From contig NZ_LOWB01000116.1 of assembly GCF_001522865.1 (NCBI RefSeq), forward strand, positions 186,001 to 250,000: a DNA stretch of 64,000 nucleotides, written 5' to 3'. The notes under the pieces are model-generated. The model saw only the letters and a list, made by a program, of their open reading frames with translations. It was not told where the DNA came from and made no database searches. The position numbers and the translations under genes are program-made. Shown here one piece after another: positions 1 to 8,172 of this stretch; position 1 is the first letter of the stretch; the number at the start of each line of letters is the position of its first letter. Source of the stretch: Burkholderia sp. TSV86 (GTDB lineage: Bacteria > Pseudomonadota > Gammaproteobacteria > Burkholderiales > Burkholderiaceae).

Positions 1-571
1 AAGCGCCGGATGCGCGCCCGCGCGGTGAGCATGGCCGGTGTGCGCGCGTCCGGCGTGTTGCGATGCACGATCGCGCCGGGCCGCAGGGGACGAGGCCGAT
101 TTGCCGCCCGGATATGTTTGGCGATACGGCTTACCGCGCCCATCCGGCTGAAATCCGCGCGCGCCGGGCGAATGTGGGCCCGCTCGGATATTGCGGCAAT
201 GCCGCAATATCCGATTAAATAGTCTGATGTAGATGGTTTTGCAAAATCAAAAATTAATTTTTTGTATATTCTGATTGGAAAAATTTGGAGAATGGAAGGT
301 GTTTTCCGAGGATGATTTGAGGGAGCCGGCAGTGAGACGATCGTATCCCGTGGTGAAATCGGTTTGCCGGCGCTCGGGCAAGTCGGGCGGGCATGTGAGG
401 TAGGTGCCCACGTAGTTGCGCAATGTCATCAGTTATTAACTCAAGTCAGAAAAAATCTCTGAAGAGCACTTGCCGGTTATTTTGACGATTGCTAATCTCT
501 GGGTGATGCGGAATGGCAGGACCGCAGATATCGAGAAAATGAATAAATAAATGACTTCGAGAAGGGCCACC
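1..571. other. Intergenic / no supported gene
   Basis: No gene can be supported here. The short open frames on both strands have no recognisable domain and no good ribosome-binding site. The left third is GC-rich, while about 220-300 and 430-560 are clearly AT-rich compared with the rest of the window. A perfect inverted repeat sits at 185-213. The AT-rich part just before the DUF2158 gene probably contains its promoter. Confidence 0.5.
185..213. repeat. Perfect 13-bp inverted repeat with 3-nt loop
   Basis: Left arm CGGATATTGCGGC (185-197), loop AAT, right arm GCCGCAATATCCG (201-213). The arms are perfectly complementary. No T-run follows on either strand, so it does not look like an intrinsic terminator. 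It could be an operator, a structured RNA element or part of a dispersed repeat. The function is unknown. Confidence 0.6.
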
Positions 572-844
572 ATGATGATGACTTACCGTGATAAGGATAC
601 TCCATCGTTTCGAATTGGCGATGTCGTGACGCTCAGGACGGGCGGTCCGCGCATGACCGTAACCCACGTCGGCCCCGTCGTGTTCGATCAAGGTGAATGG
701 GTGATCTGTCAGTGGTTCGACGAGCACGGCGAATTCCGGCAGGAGATGTTTCCGAACCACGCCGTCGTGGGCGAGCCGCGCACGGTTTCTGCGGGGCTCG
801 TGCGGATGCGTTCGCTGGCGGCTCGCGGCCCCGCGCAAGCTTGA
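572..844 (+). CDS. DUF2158 (YodC-like) small protein
   Basis: A 90-residue protein with the DUF2158/YodC pattern: FRIGDVVTLRTGGPRMTV near the N-terminus, then a Trp-rich middle (WVICQWFD) and a short basic tail. The family is small, probably SH3-like, cytoplasmic and of unknown function. I chose the first of three consecutive ATG codons at 572 because GAAGG lies about six bases upstream. An ATG at 551 would add seven residues. The gene stands alone, flanked by an AT-rich leader and a convergent immunity-like gene. Confidence 0.75.
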   Translation: MMMTYRDKDTPSFRIGDVVTLRTGGPRMTVTHVGPVVFDQGEWVICQWFDEHGEFRQEMFPNHAVVGEPRTVSAGLVRMRSLAARGPAQA

Positions 845-922
845 TGCGCGGCGCACGGGGTAGTTCACTGGCTGGGCCAAGCCGGCGGGGCATGGGCGCG
901 ATGCGCTTGCTCCGTGCCGCGG

Positions 923-1225
923 CTACCTTTGCTGAGTGGCAATGCGCCTCTGCACGCGCTCGACAAGGCCGGTCGAGAAAGCCTTCATGCTGAGCGCGCG
1001 GCGCTTGAGCCGAACCTCGCTCGCGATATCGCCGGGCGGGTTCGGTTGCATTGCCCACGTGAGCGTCAGCAGCCAGCCGATGATTGTCCAGCCGAGCAGC
1101 GCGTTGAACAGCGCGATCGTCAACTTGTCATGCCGGCGCCGGCGATCGGCGACGATCGCCGGCAGGAAGTAGAGCGCGGCGGCGGCGGCCGAGCCGGCGA
1201 TCTGAACCAGAATGCTTGTCTGCAT
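923..1225 (-). CDS. Superinfection-immunity-like small membrane protein
   Basis: A 100-residue protein with two hydrophobic helices. The first (about residues 4-22) is followed by the basic stretch RRRRHDK. The second (about 31-53) carries NALLGWTIIGWLLTLTWA, the signature of the superinfection immunity family (T4 Imm-like, PF14373). Members are usually small inner-membrane proteins with no proven bacterial role. The start ATG at 1225 was preferred to a longer frame because the upstream extension is basic and non-hydrophobic. It is convergent with the DUF2158 gene. I see no phage genes nearby, so a genuine phage-exclusion role is unproven. Confidence 0.7.
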   Translation of the reverse strand: MQTSILVQIAGSAAAAALYFLPAIVADRRRRHDKLTIALFNALLGWTIIGWLLTLTWAMQPNPPGDIASEVRLKRRALSMKAFSTGLVERVQRRIATQQR

Positions 1226-1347
1226 GGTGCTGCTCCGTCGTGCGTCGGTGCAACGGCATGGTCGTTCGACTTGACGCTGAACCTGCAATGGAGCCGATTG
1301 TCGCGCGTTTCGCGTGGTTTTGCCGGCAACTCATTGTTGCGGTTTTG

Positions 1348-1773
1348 TCATTGATCGACGGCCGCGGGCAGCGGCGCGGCCGCCGTCCGCGCGAGCGCGA
1401 ATCCTTCGGCCAGCCAGCCCGTGAGGCCGCCCGCCATCAGTTTCACTGGCCGCCCGAGGCGGGCAAGCCGGAGCGCCGCGCGCGCCGCGCCGTTGCAATG
1501 CGGGCCCGCGCAATAGACGACGAAACAGATGCCGCGCGGAAATGCCGATAACTTGCTTTCGATGATCTTTCGATGCGGCAGGTTGTGCGCGCCGGGCACG
1601 TGTCCGGCGGCATAGCGTTCGGGGCTGCGCACGTCGAGCAGCACGAAATCGGGCGCGCCGGACGTCAACGCATCGTGCACGTCCGAGCAGTCGGTTTCGA
1701 AGCCGAGCGACGCTTCGAAATGGGCGATGGCGGCGGTGCTGTCGGCGGGGGGAATGTCAGTGACGAAGGACAT
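1348..1773 (-). CDS. Rhodanese-like domain protein
   Basis: A 141-residue single-domain rhodanese. Visible features are FVLLDVRSPERYAAGHVPGA (the CH2A-type N-terminal motif), then the active loop VVYCAGPHCNGA with candidate catalytic Cys, and a C-terminal GGLTGWLAEGF that closes the fold. Rhodaneses transfer sulfane sulfur or sense redox state. The atypical CxGPxCNG loop occurs in a subset paired with GlxA-type regulators. It is divergently placed about 110 bases from the FtrA-like regulator, which suggests that regulator controls it. An alternative ATG at 1812 would add 13 residues. Confidence 0.85.
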   Translation of the reverse strand: MSFVTDIPPADSTAAIAHFEASLGFETDCSDVHDALTSGAPDFVLLDVRSPERYAAGHVPGAHNLPHRKIIESKLSAFPRGICFVVYCAGPHCNGAARAALRLARLGRPVKLMAGGLTGWLAEGFALARTAAAPLPAAVDQ

Positions 1774-1884
1774 GCCGAGGGCTCCTGTTTTTGGCGAGGC
1801 GGCGATGAACATGTGTGTCAAGTATCCGTAACGCACGCCCGGCGTGACAGTGGCGCGATCGACAACTTCCGGTAACATTGCGCC

Positions 1885-2841
1885 ATGCGCAATCATCTCG
1901 TCGTCACGCTTGCCTACGATCGGCTTTGTACCTTCGAATTCGGCTGTGTGGTCGAGCTGTTCGCGTTGCCGCGGCCGGAACTGGGTGTCGACTGGTATCG
2001 CTTCGCGGTTTGCGCGAGCGAGCCGGGGCCCGTGCGCGCGGCGGGCGGCATCACGGTTGCCGCGCCGCACCGGCTCGCGCTGATGGACCGCGCGCAGACG
2101 ATCGTGATTCCCGGCTGGCGCGATCCCGACGAAACGCCGCCCGAGCCGCTGCTGAAGAAGATTCGCGCCGCACACCGTCGCGGTGCGCGCCTTTGCTCGA
2201 TCTGCTCGGGCGTTTTCGTGCTCGCTGCCGCTGGCATTCTCGACGGCGTCACCGTGACCACGCATTGGCGTTATGCACAGCGTCTGCAGGCGCGTTATCC
2301 GTCGCTGCGCGTGAATCCCGATGCGTTGTATGTCGATGCGGGGCAGATCGTTACGTCGGCGGGCTCAGCCGCGGGCCTCGACATGTTGATGCACGTGGTG
2401 CGTCGCGATTACGGCAGTGCAATCGCCAATCGCGTCGCGCAGCGGCTCGTCCTGCCGCCGCATCGCGACGGTGGCCAGGCGCAGTTCGTGCCGCGTCCGT
2501 TACCCCGTGTCGGCGGCGACCGGCTCGCGAAACTGATCGACTGGATGCGCGCGCATGCTGCACAGCCGCATACACTTGCGTCGCTGGCCGCGCGTGCGGC
2601 GATGAGCCCGCGCACGCTGCAACGGCTGTTCCGCGACGCGACGGGGCTCGGGCCTTACGAATGGCTGATACGCGAGCGTGTCGGGCTGGCCAAGGAGTTG
2701 ATCGAGCGCGATCCGGCGCTGAGCGTTGCTCGGGTCGCCACGCTGGCGGGATTCGGTTCGGAAGAATCGTTGCGACGTCACTTCAGGCGCATCGCGGCGA
2801 CGAGCCCTGCGGTGTATCGCCGCAATTTCGATGCGCGTTAG
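1885..2841 (+). CDS. ftrA: GlxA/FtrA-type AraC family transcriptional regulator
   Basis: A 318-residue regulator. Residues about 5-175 form a DJ-1/PfpI (class I glutamine amidotransferase-like) domain, with the nucleophile-elbow region ARLCSICSGVFVLAAAG. The C-terminus (about 205-315) carries two AraC helix-turn-helix motifs, including MSPRTLQRLFRDATG and ATLAGFGSEESLRRHF. This architecture is the FtrA/GlxA family, which usually activates a neighbouring gene. Here the divergent rhodanese is the obvious target. The start at the first ATG agrees with the domain boundary. The symbol is assigned by family resemblance only. Confidence 0.85.
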   Translation: MRNHLVVTLAYDRLCTFEFGCVVELFALPRPELGVDWYRFAVCASEPGPVRAAGGITVAAPHRLALMDRAQTIVIPGWRDPDETPPEPLLKKIRAAHRRGARLCSICSGVFVLAAAGILDGVTVTTHWRYAQRLQARYPSLRVNPDALYVDAGQIVTSAGSAAGLDMLMHVVRRDYGSAIANRVAQRLVLPPHRDGGQAQFVPRPLPRVGGDRLAKLIDWMRAHAAQPHTLASLAARAAMSPRTLQRLFRDATGLGPYEWLIRERVGLAKELIERDPALSVARVATLAGFGSEESLRRHFRRIAATSPAVYRRNFDAR

Positions 2842-3005
2842 CGTGCATTCGCGCCGCAGGCAAGCGGCTTGCGGCCCGAGCCGGCATGCGCGTGCGCAGC
2901 GGTCGAACGCGCGGCCAACGGGCTTGCGACGCGCATGTCAAAGCGGGCGTATCGGCGCTATCATCGCCACTTCATCTCGCCATACAGCTTGAGCTGTCCA
3001 TTGCC

Positions 3006-4457
3006 ATGACTACCGCCACTGCCTGCGTCATTGACCACGACCGCCTCGCCGACTTCATCGAACGCAAATGGAACGACGAGATTCTGCATGCGCTGACCGA
3101 CTACATCGCGGTGCCCGCGAAAAGCCCCGCGTTCGATCCCGACTGGGCGAAGCACGGTTATATCGAGCGCGTCGTCGCCGATGCCGCGCAGTGGGCAGAG
3201 CGGCAGCCCGTCAAAGGGCTGAAGGTCGAGATCGTGCGGCTTGCCGGCCGCACGCCGGTGATTTTCTTCGAGACGCCCGCGACACGCACGGGGAGCACCG
3301 AGACGATCGTGCTGTACGGCCACCTCGACAAGCAGCCCGAATTCGACGGCTGGCGCGCCGATCTCGGTCCGTGGACGCCGAAGCTCGAGAACGGCAAGCT
3401 GTACGGCCGTGGCGGTGCCGACGACGGCTATGCGATCTACGCGAGCCTCACCGCGCTTGCCGCGCTCGACGCGCAAGGAATCGAGCGGCCGCGCTGCGTT
3501 GGCCTCATCGAGACGTGCGAGGAATCGGGCAGCTACGATCTGCTGCCTTACGTCGACGTACTGCGCACGCGGCTGGGCGACGTAAGTCTCGTCGTGTGCC
3601 TCGATTCGGGCGCGGGCAATTACGATCAGCTTTGGCTGACGACGTCGCTGCGCGGGCTCGTGTCGGGCGACTTGCAAGTCGAGGTGCTCGAGGAGGGCGT
3701 GCATTCGGGCGTGTACGGCGGCATCGCGCCGTCGAGCTTCCGCGTGATGCGGCAATTGTTCGAGCGGCTGGAGGATGCGGCGACCGGCAACCTGCTGCCC
3801 GCGTCGTTCCATTGCGAAGTGCCGGCAGGCCGCCTGCGTGAAACCGAGGCGGCCGCATCGATTCTCGGCGACGCCGTCTGGAAGGCGATGCCATGGGCCT
3901 GCGGGCAGGACGGCAAGCCGGTGCTGCCCACGACGACCGATCCGCGCGAGGCGCTTCTCAATTCGACGTGGCGGCCGTCGCTGTCGGTCACGGGCGCGCA
4001 AGGCTTGCCCGCGCTGGAGAACGCGGGCAACGTGCTGCGGCCGCGCACCGCGTTCAAGCTTTCGCTGCGGCTGCCACCGCTCGTCGACGCCGCGCAGGCT
4101 GTTCAGCAGTTGAAGGCGCTGCTGGAACTCGATCCGCCGTACAACGCGAAAGTCACGTTCAAGCCCGACGCGGGCGCGGCGACCGGCTGGAACGCGCCGG
4201 ATCTCGCGCCGTGGCTCGCAACCGCGCTCGACGACGCGTCGCGCCGGCACTTCGGCGCGGACTGCGCGTACATGGGGCTCGGTGGCACGATTCCATTGAT
4301 GAACGTACTGCAGGCGGGTTTTCCCGCGGCGCAGTTCATGGTGTGCGGCGTGCTGGGCCCGAAATCGAATGCGCATGGGCCGAACGAGTTCCTGCATGTG
4401 CCGTATGCAAAGAAGCTGACGGCGGCGGTCGCCGACGTGATCGCCGTCGCGCGTTGA
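3006..4457 (+). CDS. M20 family metallopeptidase
   Basis: A 483-residue M20/M25/M40 amidohydrolase-type peptidase. The metal-site motifs appear in order: GHLDKQPE (first His), GRGGADDGYA (bridging Asp), IETCEESGS (catalytic Glu pair), LDSGAGNYD (Asp) and a C-terminal SNAHGPNEF (His). A dimerisation lid lies roughly between residues 215 and 370. Such enzymes hydrolyse dipeptides or N-acyl amino acids in the cytosol, and the real substrate cannot be read from sequence. I chose ATG 3006 because the longer frame upstream overlaps the regulator gene in another frame. The TfoX-like gene follows after 10 bases and may be cotranscribed. Confidence 0.9.
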   Translation: MTTATACVIDHDRLADFIERKWNDEILHALTDYIAVPAKSPAFDPDWAKHGYIERVVADAAQWAERQPVKGLKVEIVRLAGRTPVIFFETPATRTGSTETIVLYGHLDKQPEFDGWRADLGPWTPKLENGKLYGRGGADDGYAIYASLTALAALDAQGIERPRCVGLIETCEESGSYDLLPYVDVLRTRLGDVSLVVCLDSGAGNYDQLWLTTSLRGLVSGDLQVEVLEEGVHSGVYGGIAPSSFRVMRQLFERLEDAATGNLLPASFHCEVPAGRLRETEAAASILGDAVWKAMPWACGQDGKPVLPTTTDPREALLNSTWRPSLSVTGAQGLPALENAGNVLRPRTAFKLSLRLPPLVDAAQAVQQLKALLELDPPYNAKVTFKPDAGAATGWNAPDLAPWLATALDDASRRHFGADCAYMGLGGTIPLMNVLQAGFPAAQFMVCGVLGPKSNAHGPNEFLHVPYAKKLTAAVADVIAVAR

Positions 4458-4467
4458 CGCCGGCCCG

Positions 4468-4848
4468 GTGAGCTGGCAAACCGAAAAGCGGCGCGCCGAC
4501 GAATTCGCCGAGCAGCTTGCGGATCTCGGCCGGATCGCCGTCACGCGCTTTTTCAGCGGCGCGGCGCTCAGGCTCGACGGCGTGCTGTTCGGTTTTGTCA
4601 TACGCGGCTCGCTGTTCCTGCGCGTGGACGAGGTCAACCGCCCAGCATTCGAGCGCTGCGGCATGGGGCCGTTCTCGTATCACGCGCGCTCGCGCGCCGT
4701 GGTCATTGGCGGTTATTACGAAGCCCCCGCCGACGTGCTCGAGGATATTGGCGCGTTGCGCGATTGGTGCCGCGACGCGTACCGCGCCGCCGTGCGCGCG
4801 GGGGCGGGTATGAAAACGAGCGCGCGCCGCGCGAAGCGCACCCCATAG
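4468..4848 (+). CDS. TfoX/Sxy family N-terminal-domain protein
   Basis: A 126-residue protein starting at GTG 4468, ten bases after the peptidase stop. It matches the TfoX N-terminal fold: an amphipathic start, then VTRFFSGAALRLDGVLFGFVIRG and LFLRVDEVNRPAFE, followed by a Phe-Ser-Tyr region and a GGYYEAPADVLED segment. Single-domain TfoX_N proteins are common and mostly uncharacterised. Full-length TfoX/Sxy activates competence genes, which cannot be inferred here. The tail is lysine/arginine-rich. Tight spacing suggests an operon with the M20 peptidase. Confidence 0.8.
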   Translation: MSWQTEKRRADEFAEQLADLGRIAVTRFFSGAALRLDGVLFGFVIRGSLFLRVDEVNRPAFERCGMGPFSYHARSRAVVIGGYYEAPADVLEDIGALRDWCRDAYRAAVRAGAGMKTSARRAKRTP

Positions 4849-4962
4849 CGCGGCAGCGCGCTCGCGTTGCGGGTGGCGGACGGCGGCGCGTGCGTGTACG
4901 ATGCTCGGCGCATCACATGCCGATTGAGTCGATAACAAAATTCCCCATCTGGAGACACGCGC

Positions 4963-5541
4963 ATGGTCGTCCTGATTCTCGGTTTGTTGATCTTCCTGGG
5001 CGTGCATTCGATTCGGATCTTCGCCGACGATTGGCGCGCCGCACGGATCGCGAGCCTTGGCGAGCGTCGCTGGAAGGGCCTTTATTCGCTGGTATCGGCA
5101 TCGGGCTTCGCACTGATCGTTTGGGGTTATGCGCTTGCCCGCGAGAACGCCACGCTGTTATGGCTGCCGCCGGTCGGCATCCGGCATCTGGCGGGACTGC
5201 TGACGGCGATGGCGTTCGTGCTGTTCGCTGCCGCCTATGTGCCCGGCACGCGAATCAAGGCGCTGGTCGGCCATCCGATGCTCGCCGGCGTGATGGCATG
5301 GGCGATTGCGCATCTGCTTGCGAACGGCACGCTCCATGCGGAGCTGCTATTCGGCGCGTTCCTAGTGTGGGCGCTCACCGATTTCATTGTGTCGCGTGCT
5401 CGCGATCAGCGCGACGGCAAGCGCTATCCGGCCGGGTCGCTCATGCGTGACGGTGTCGCGGTCGGCGCGGGACTCGCCGCGTGGGCATTATTCGCACTCG
5501 TGCTGCACGGTTTGCTAATCGGCGTGCGGCCGTTGGCGTAG
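4963..5541 (+). CDS. NnrU family membrane protein
   Basis: A 192-residue integral membrane protein of the NnrU family. It has about six hydrophobic helices. Family motifs are FLGVHSIRIFADDWRA at the N-terminus (a conserved His-Ser), GERRWKGLYSLVSASGF, the central PGTRIKALVGHPMLAGV and a C-terminal DGKRYPAGSL. NnrU was named in rhodobacterial nitric oxide/nitrite metabolism, but most homologues lie outside denitrification loci, as here. GGAG lies upstream of the ATG. Confidence 0.88.
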   Translation: MVVLILGLLIFLGVHSIRIFADDWRAARIASLGERRWKGLYSLVSASGFALIVWGYALARENATLLWLPPVGIRHLAGLLTAMAFVLFAAAYVPGTRIKALVGHPMLAGVMAWAIAHLLANGTLHAELLFGAFLVWALTDFIVSRARDQRDGKRYPAGSLMRDGVAVGAGLAAWALFALVLHGLLIGVRPLA

Positions 5542-5972
5542 TCATCGTTCGTTCAAATGCAAGCGGCTCGGATGAGCGTCAATGCTCGACGATCCGGCGC
5601 AAGTGCGCAGGATCTTGGGATGACGAAAGATCGAACGGGCCATCGGCATGGGTGTACGAGCGTTTGACGTCTATGGCGCGTGAGGTCAGTCAGCCCGGCA
5701 TGAACAAGCCGGCGCCGGGCGTGGCCGGTATCGCGACGCAACGGCGGCCACGGGCGCCGATCGCGCCGATTCACGCTAGCGCTACGCTTGCCTGCGTTGC
5801 CGTTTCCGCCATTACTCGTTCCTGCGCTGAAGCTTTGCCGTGCTTGTCCGGCAGCCTGCAACCCTATGTTTTTCGACCGATGAGACCGATTGAACGCGGC
5901 TGAGCTGCTGTCGTCGCGCGCGGTGGCTCGCGCGCATACAATACGCGCTCGTCGATTTTTATGGGGCATGCG
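5542..5972. other. Intergenic, no gene supported
   Basis: About 430 bases between the NnrU and DUF1653 genes. The open frames crossing it on both strands have no recognisable domain. I see no clear terminator, repeat or RNA. It could be a decayed gene, but nothing in it matches a family I know. Confidence 0.4.
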
Positions 5973-6191
5973 ATGACTGAGCAGGAGGCCGAACGAATTG
6001 CAACTCACCGCCACTACAAGGGTGGGCTGTATCGCGTGATCGGTGTCGCACGACATTCGGAGACGGAAGAATCCGTTGTCGTCTACGAGCAGTTGTGGCC
6101 GAAAGCGCGCAGCCTGTGGGTGCGGCCCGAAGCGATGTTCAACGAGACGCTCGCCGATGGTACGCCGCGCTTTCGTCAATTGAGTGATTGA
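5973..6191 (+). CDS. DUF1653 family small protein
   Basis: A 72-residue protein almost entirely made of a DUF1653 domain: HRHYKGGLYRVIGVARHSETEE, then VVYEQLWP and LWVRPEAMFNE, ending with TPRFRQL. This is the usual length for the family, a cytoplasmic domain of unknown function. I prefer the ATG at 5973 because GGGG lies about six bases upstream; an in-frame ATG at 5961 would add four residues. It has no close operon partner. Confidence 0.8.
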   Translation: MTEQEAERIATHRHYKGGLYRVIGVARHSETEESVVVYEQLWPKARSLWVRPEAMFNETLADGTPRFRQLSD

Positions 6192-6497
6192 CGGGCCATG
6201 CATGGATGGCGCGGTTGGCTAGGATTCGTGCCGCTTGCCGGTAATGGGCCGGTGAGCGGGAGTGGCTAAACTCCGGCCGTTCATCAGCGGCGCGAGATAT
6301 CGGCAGGTTTGTGCGGCGGAAGATCTGCTGTTTCGTTGTCGCCGCCGCGAACTGCTCGCCGGGAGCGGACGCTGGAACCGCAAAAAGGACGCACGCGCTA
6401 TTCACGGCCGTCGATCCGCGGATCGACACCGCCCATGCCGGCTGAACGCACTGTGCCGTTTTCTTGGCGTGCGGTGTTGATCGCATTGTGGTGGCGT
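6192..6497. other. Intergenic, no gene supported
   Basis: About 300 bases between the convergent DUF1653 and glycosylase genes. A short perfect palindrome CGATCCGCGGATCG occurs near 6412. I found no T-tract terminator and no supported coding frame. Confidence 0.4.
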
Positions 6498-7712
6498 TCA
6501 GCGCGCGTCGAACGCGTTCGCGATTTCCTTTGGCGCATTGCCGACCTTGACGACCGGCGTGTCGTGCCAATCGGCGAGCTTGCGCACCGCGCGGCCGACA
6601 TCGGCCAGCAGCCCCGCGCCAAGCCGCACACCCGGCTCGATATGCACCGACTTCAGCTCGAAGATGTGCTGTGCGCGATGCGCTTTCGCGTCGACGCGGC
6701 CGATCAGTCGGCCGCGGTGCAGGATCGGCAGGCAGAAGTAGCCGTAGCGGCGTTTGTGCGCGGGCGTGTAGCACTCGATCGTGTAATCGAAATCGAACAG
6801 CGCCGATGCGCGGCGCCGGTCCCAGACCACCGGATCGAATGGCGACAGCAGCGTCGTGACGGTCGAGCGCAGCGTGTCGCGGCTTGCGGCGTCGACGAGC
6901 GGTGCGAGATCGCGGTGCACGAGTACCTGTTCCTTCCAGTCTTCGATTGTCGCAGGCAGCAGGTCCCCCGCATCCGCAAGCGCATGCAATGTATCGTGAT
7001 ATGAGCGCTTCGGCAGCCGGTAGTAGTCGGCGATCCAGTCGGCACGCACGACGCCGAGTGCGCGGCACGTGTTGTCGATGAGGCGCGGCAGCACCGCATC
7101 GCGCGGCGGCAGGTCGCGTGCGTCATCCCAGCCTGGCAGCACACGTTCGGCAACGTCATATACGCGCTGGAAGTTGCGTCGCTCGGCAACCATCAGGCGT
7201 CCTAGCGAAAACAAAACTTCGAGATGCTTCTTTTCGGGCTTGCGGTTCCACCAGCCGCTGCTAGTATGACCGTCGTTGCGCACGAAATCGGCCGAGCGTA
7301 CTGGCCCGTTGATTCGCACGTGGGCAAGCAGTTTATCGATCTCGTCGCGATGCTGCGCGTGCCAGTCGGCCGGATATTTCCAGCCCATGCCAACCGGATT
7401 GAGCATCGTATGACGCATCAGCCCGAAATCCTCGATCGGCAAAAAGCACGCTTCATGTGACCAGTATTCGAATAGCTTCGCTTCCGCGAGATGCTCGTCT
7501 AACCATTGCGGCGCATAGGGGCCGACGCGGCTGAACAGTACCAGATACGGGCTGCGTGCGACGACGTGGATCGTGTCGATCTGCAACTGGGCCATCTGGC
7601 GGATCGCGGTGAGCACGTCGGATTTGGTCGCTTTGCGGCGAGGCGGGGTCAGCAGGCCCTGCGCGGCAAGATGCAATGCGCGGGCGCAAGTAAGCGAAAG
7701 CGTTAGGGGCAC
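6498..7712 (-). CDS. AlkX/YcaQ-like winged-helix DNA glycosylase
   Basis: A 404-residue protein of the DUF1006/YcaQ family, also called HTH_42 or AlkZ-related. The N-terminus holds the family QxD motif in QLQIDTIHVVARS, then LFSRVGPY and a helix with EYWSHEACFLP. A C-terminal beta-rich region contains SPFDPVVWDRRR and YGYFCLPIL. E. coli YcaQ (AlkX) removes bulky nitrogen-mustard adducts and unhooks interstrand crosslinks, so a DNA-repair role is likely. The length matches the family, and the whole catalytic core is present. It is monocistronic, with a 460-base gap upstream. Confidence 0.85.
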   Translation of the reverse strand: MPLTLSLTCARALHLAAQGLLTPPRRKATKSDVLTAIRQMAQLQIDTIHVVARSPYLVLFSRVGPYAPQWLDEHLAEAKLFEYWSHEACFLPIEDFGLMRHTMLNPVGMGWKYPADWHAQHRDEIDKLLAHVRINGPVRSADFVRNDGHTSSGWWNRKPEKKHLEVLFSLGRLMVAERRNFQRVYDVAERVLPGWDDARDLPPRDAVLPRLIDNTCRALGVVRADWIADYYRLPKRSYHDTLHALADAGDLLPATIEDWKEQVLVHRDLAPLVDAASRDTLRSTVTTLLSPFDPVVWDRRRASALFDFDYTIECYTPAHKRRYGYFCLPILHRGRLIGRVDAKAHRAQHIFELKSVHIEPGVRLGAGLLADVGRAVRKLADWHDTPVVKVGNAPKEIANAFDAR

Positions 7713-7930
7713 GGGCGGAGCGAGCGGGAAATGGGATATGTCACTTTAGCGCGAATCAATGTGGGATACTGAATGGAGTGAAACAACACTTCAATAGAAT
7801 GCAAAAGTTGGATAGCATGCATACGTCTGACAATCGTTGACAAAAGCTCGTCCAAAGTTTCCTTATAGTTTGGACTAGTACGTATTTGCTTCCGACGCAC
7901 GATATTTCTATGGCACGCAGGGAGCAAGTC

Positions 7931-8026
7931 CGGATGTCTCAACCCCCGTCGAGACGTCCGGAGCCGTTGAAGCGGACATCCATGCGGCTTAAAGCCGGCC
8001 CCGAGTGGATGTCCGCTGATTTTTTT
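7931..8026 (+). ncRNA. Candidate small RNA ending in an intrinsic terminator
   Basis: On the plus strand two stem-loops lie in tandem. CCGGATGTCTC (7931-7941) pairs with GAGACGTCCGG (7951-7961) with one G-U pair, and AGCGGACATCCA (7971-7982) pairs perfectly with TGGATGTCCGCT (8006-8017). A run of T follows at 8020-8026. Both neighbours are on the minus strand, so no plus-strand gene uses this terminator. A TTGACA box at 7837 has a possible TATAGT partner, but the spacing is too wide (21 bases). The 5-prime end is therefore unknown. I infer an independent small transcript. Confidence 0.45.
7971..8026 (+). terminator. Rho-independent terminator (orphan)
   Basis: A perfect 12-bp stem with a 23-base loop is followed within two bases by seven T residues. 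The loop contains a further mini-hairpin (CGGCTT/AAGCCG). Orientation is plus strand only, as no matching A-run lies on the other side. It cannot serve the minus-strand genes on either side. Confidence 0.7.
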
Positions 8027-8172
8027 GGTGGTGTCAACGGTCTTTTACTTCATTCAGTCTGACGAAATTCTGAGCGCGCGAGCACTGTCGGCGCGATCTG
8101 CCGATGCGCGCACGGCGCGTGTCCTGCTTCATACCGTGGACTAACCGTCGCGAACATTCGCAAAGGCCGACG

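Noticed and set aside
1138-1163. GC-rich inverted repeat inside the superinfection-immunity-like gene
   Set aside because: It is within coding sequence and of a composition that readily forms such repeats by chance.
923-1225. Prophage remnant because of a superinfection-immunity-like protein
   Set aside because: No integrase, capsid, lysis or att-like repeats nearby; the family is common outside phages.
2961-4664. 567-residue minus-strand open frame opposite the M20 peptidase
   Set aside because: Arg/Ala-rich translation without a domain; it mirrors the real peptidase frame in high-GC DNA.
7971-8026. Terminator of the AlkX-like or MFS gene
   Set aside because: Both genes are on the minus strand, and the T-run is on the plus strand only; it also lies upstream of AlkX.
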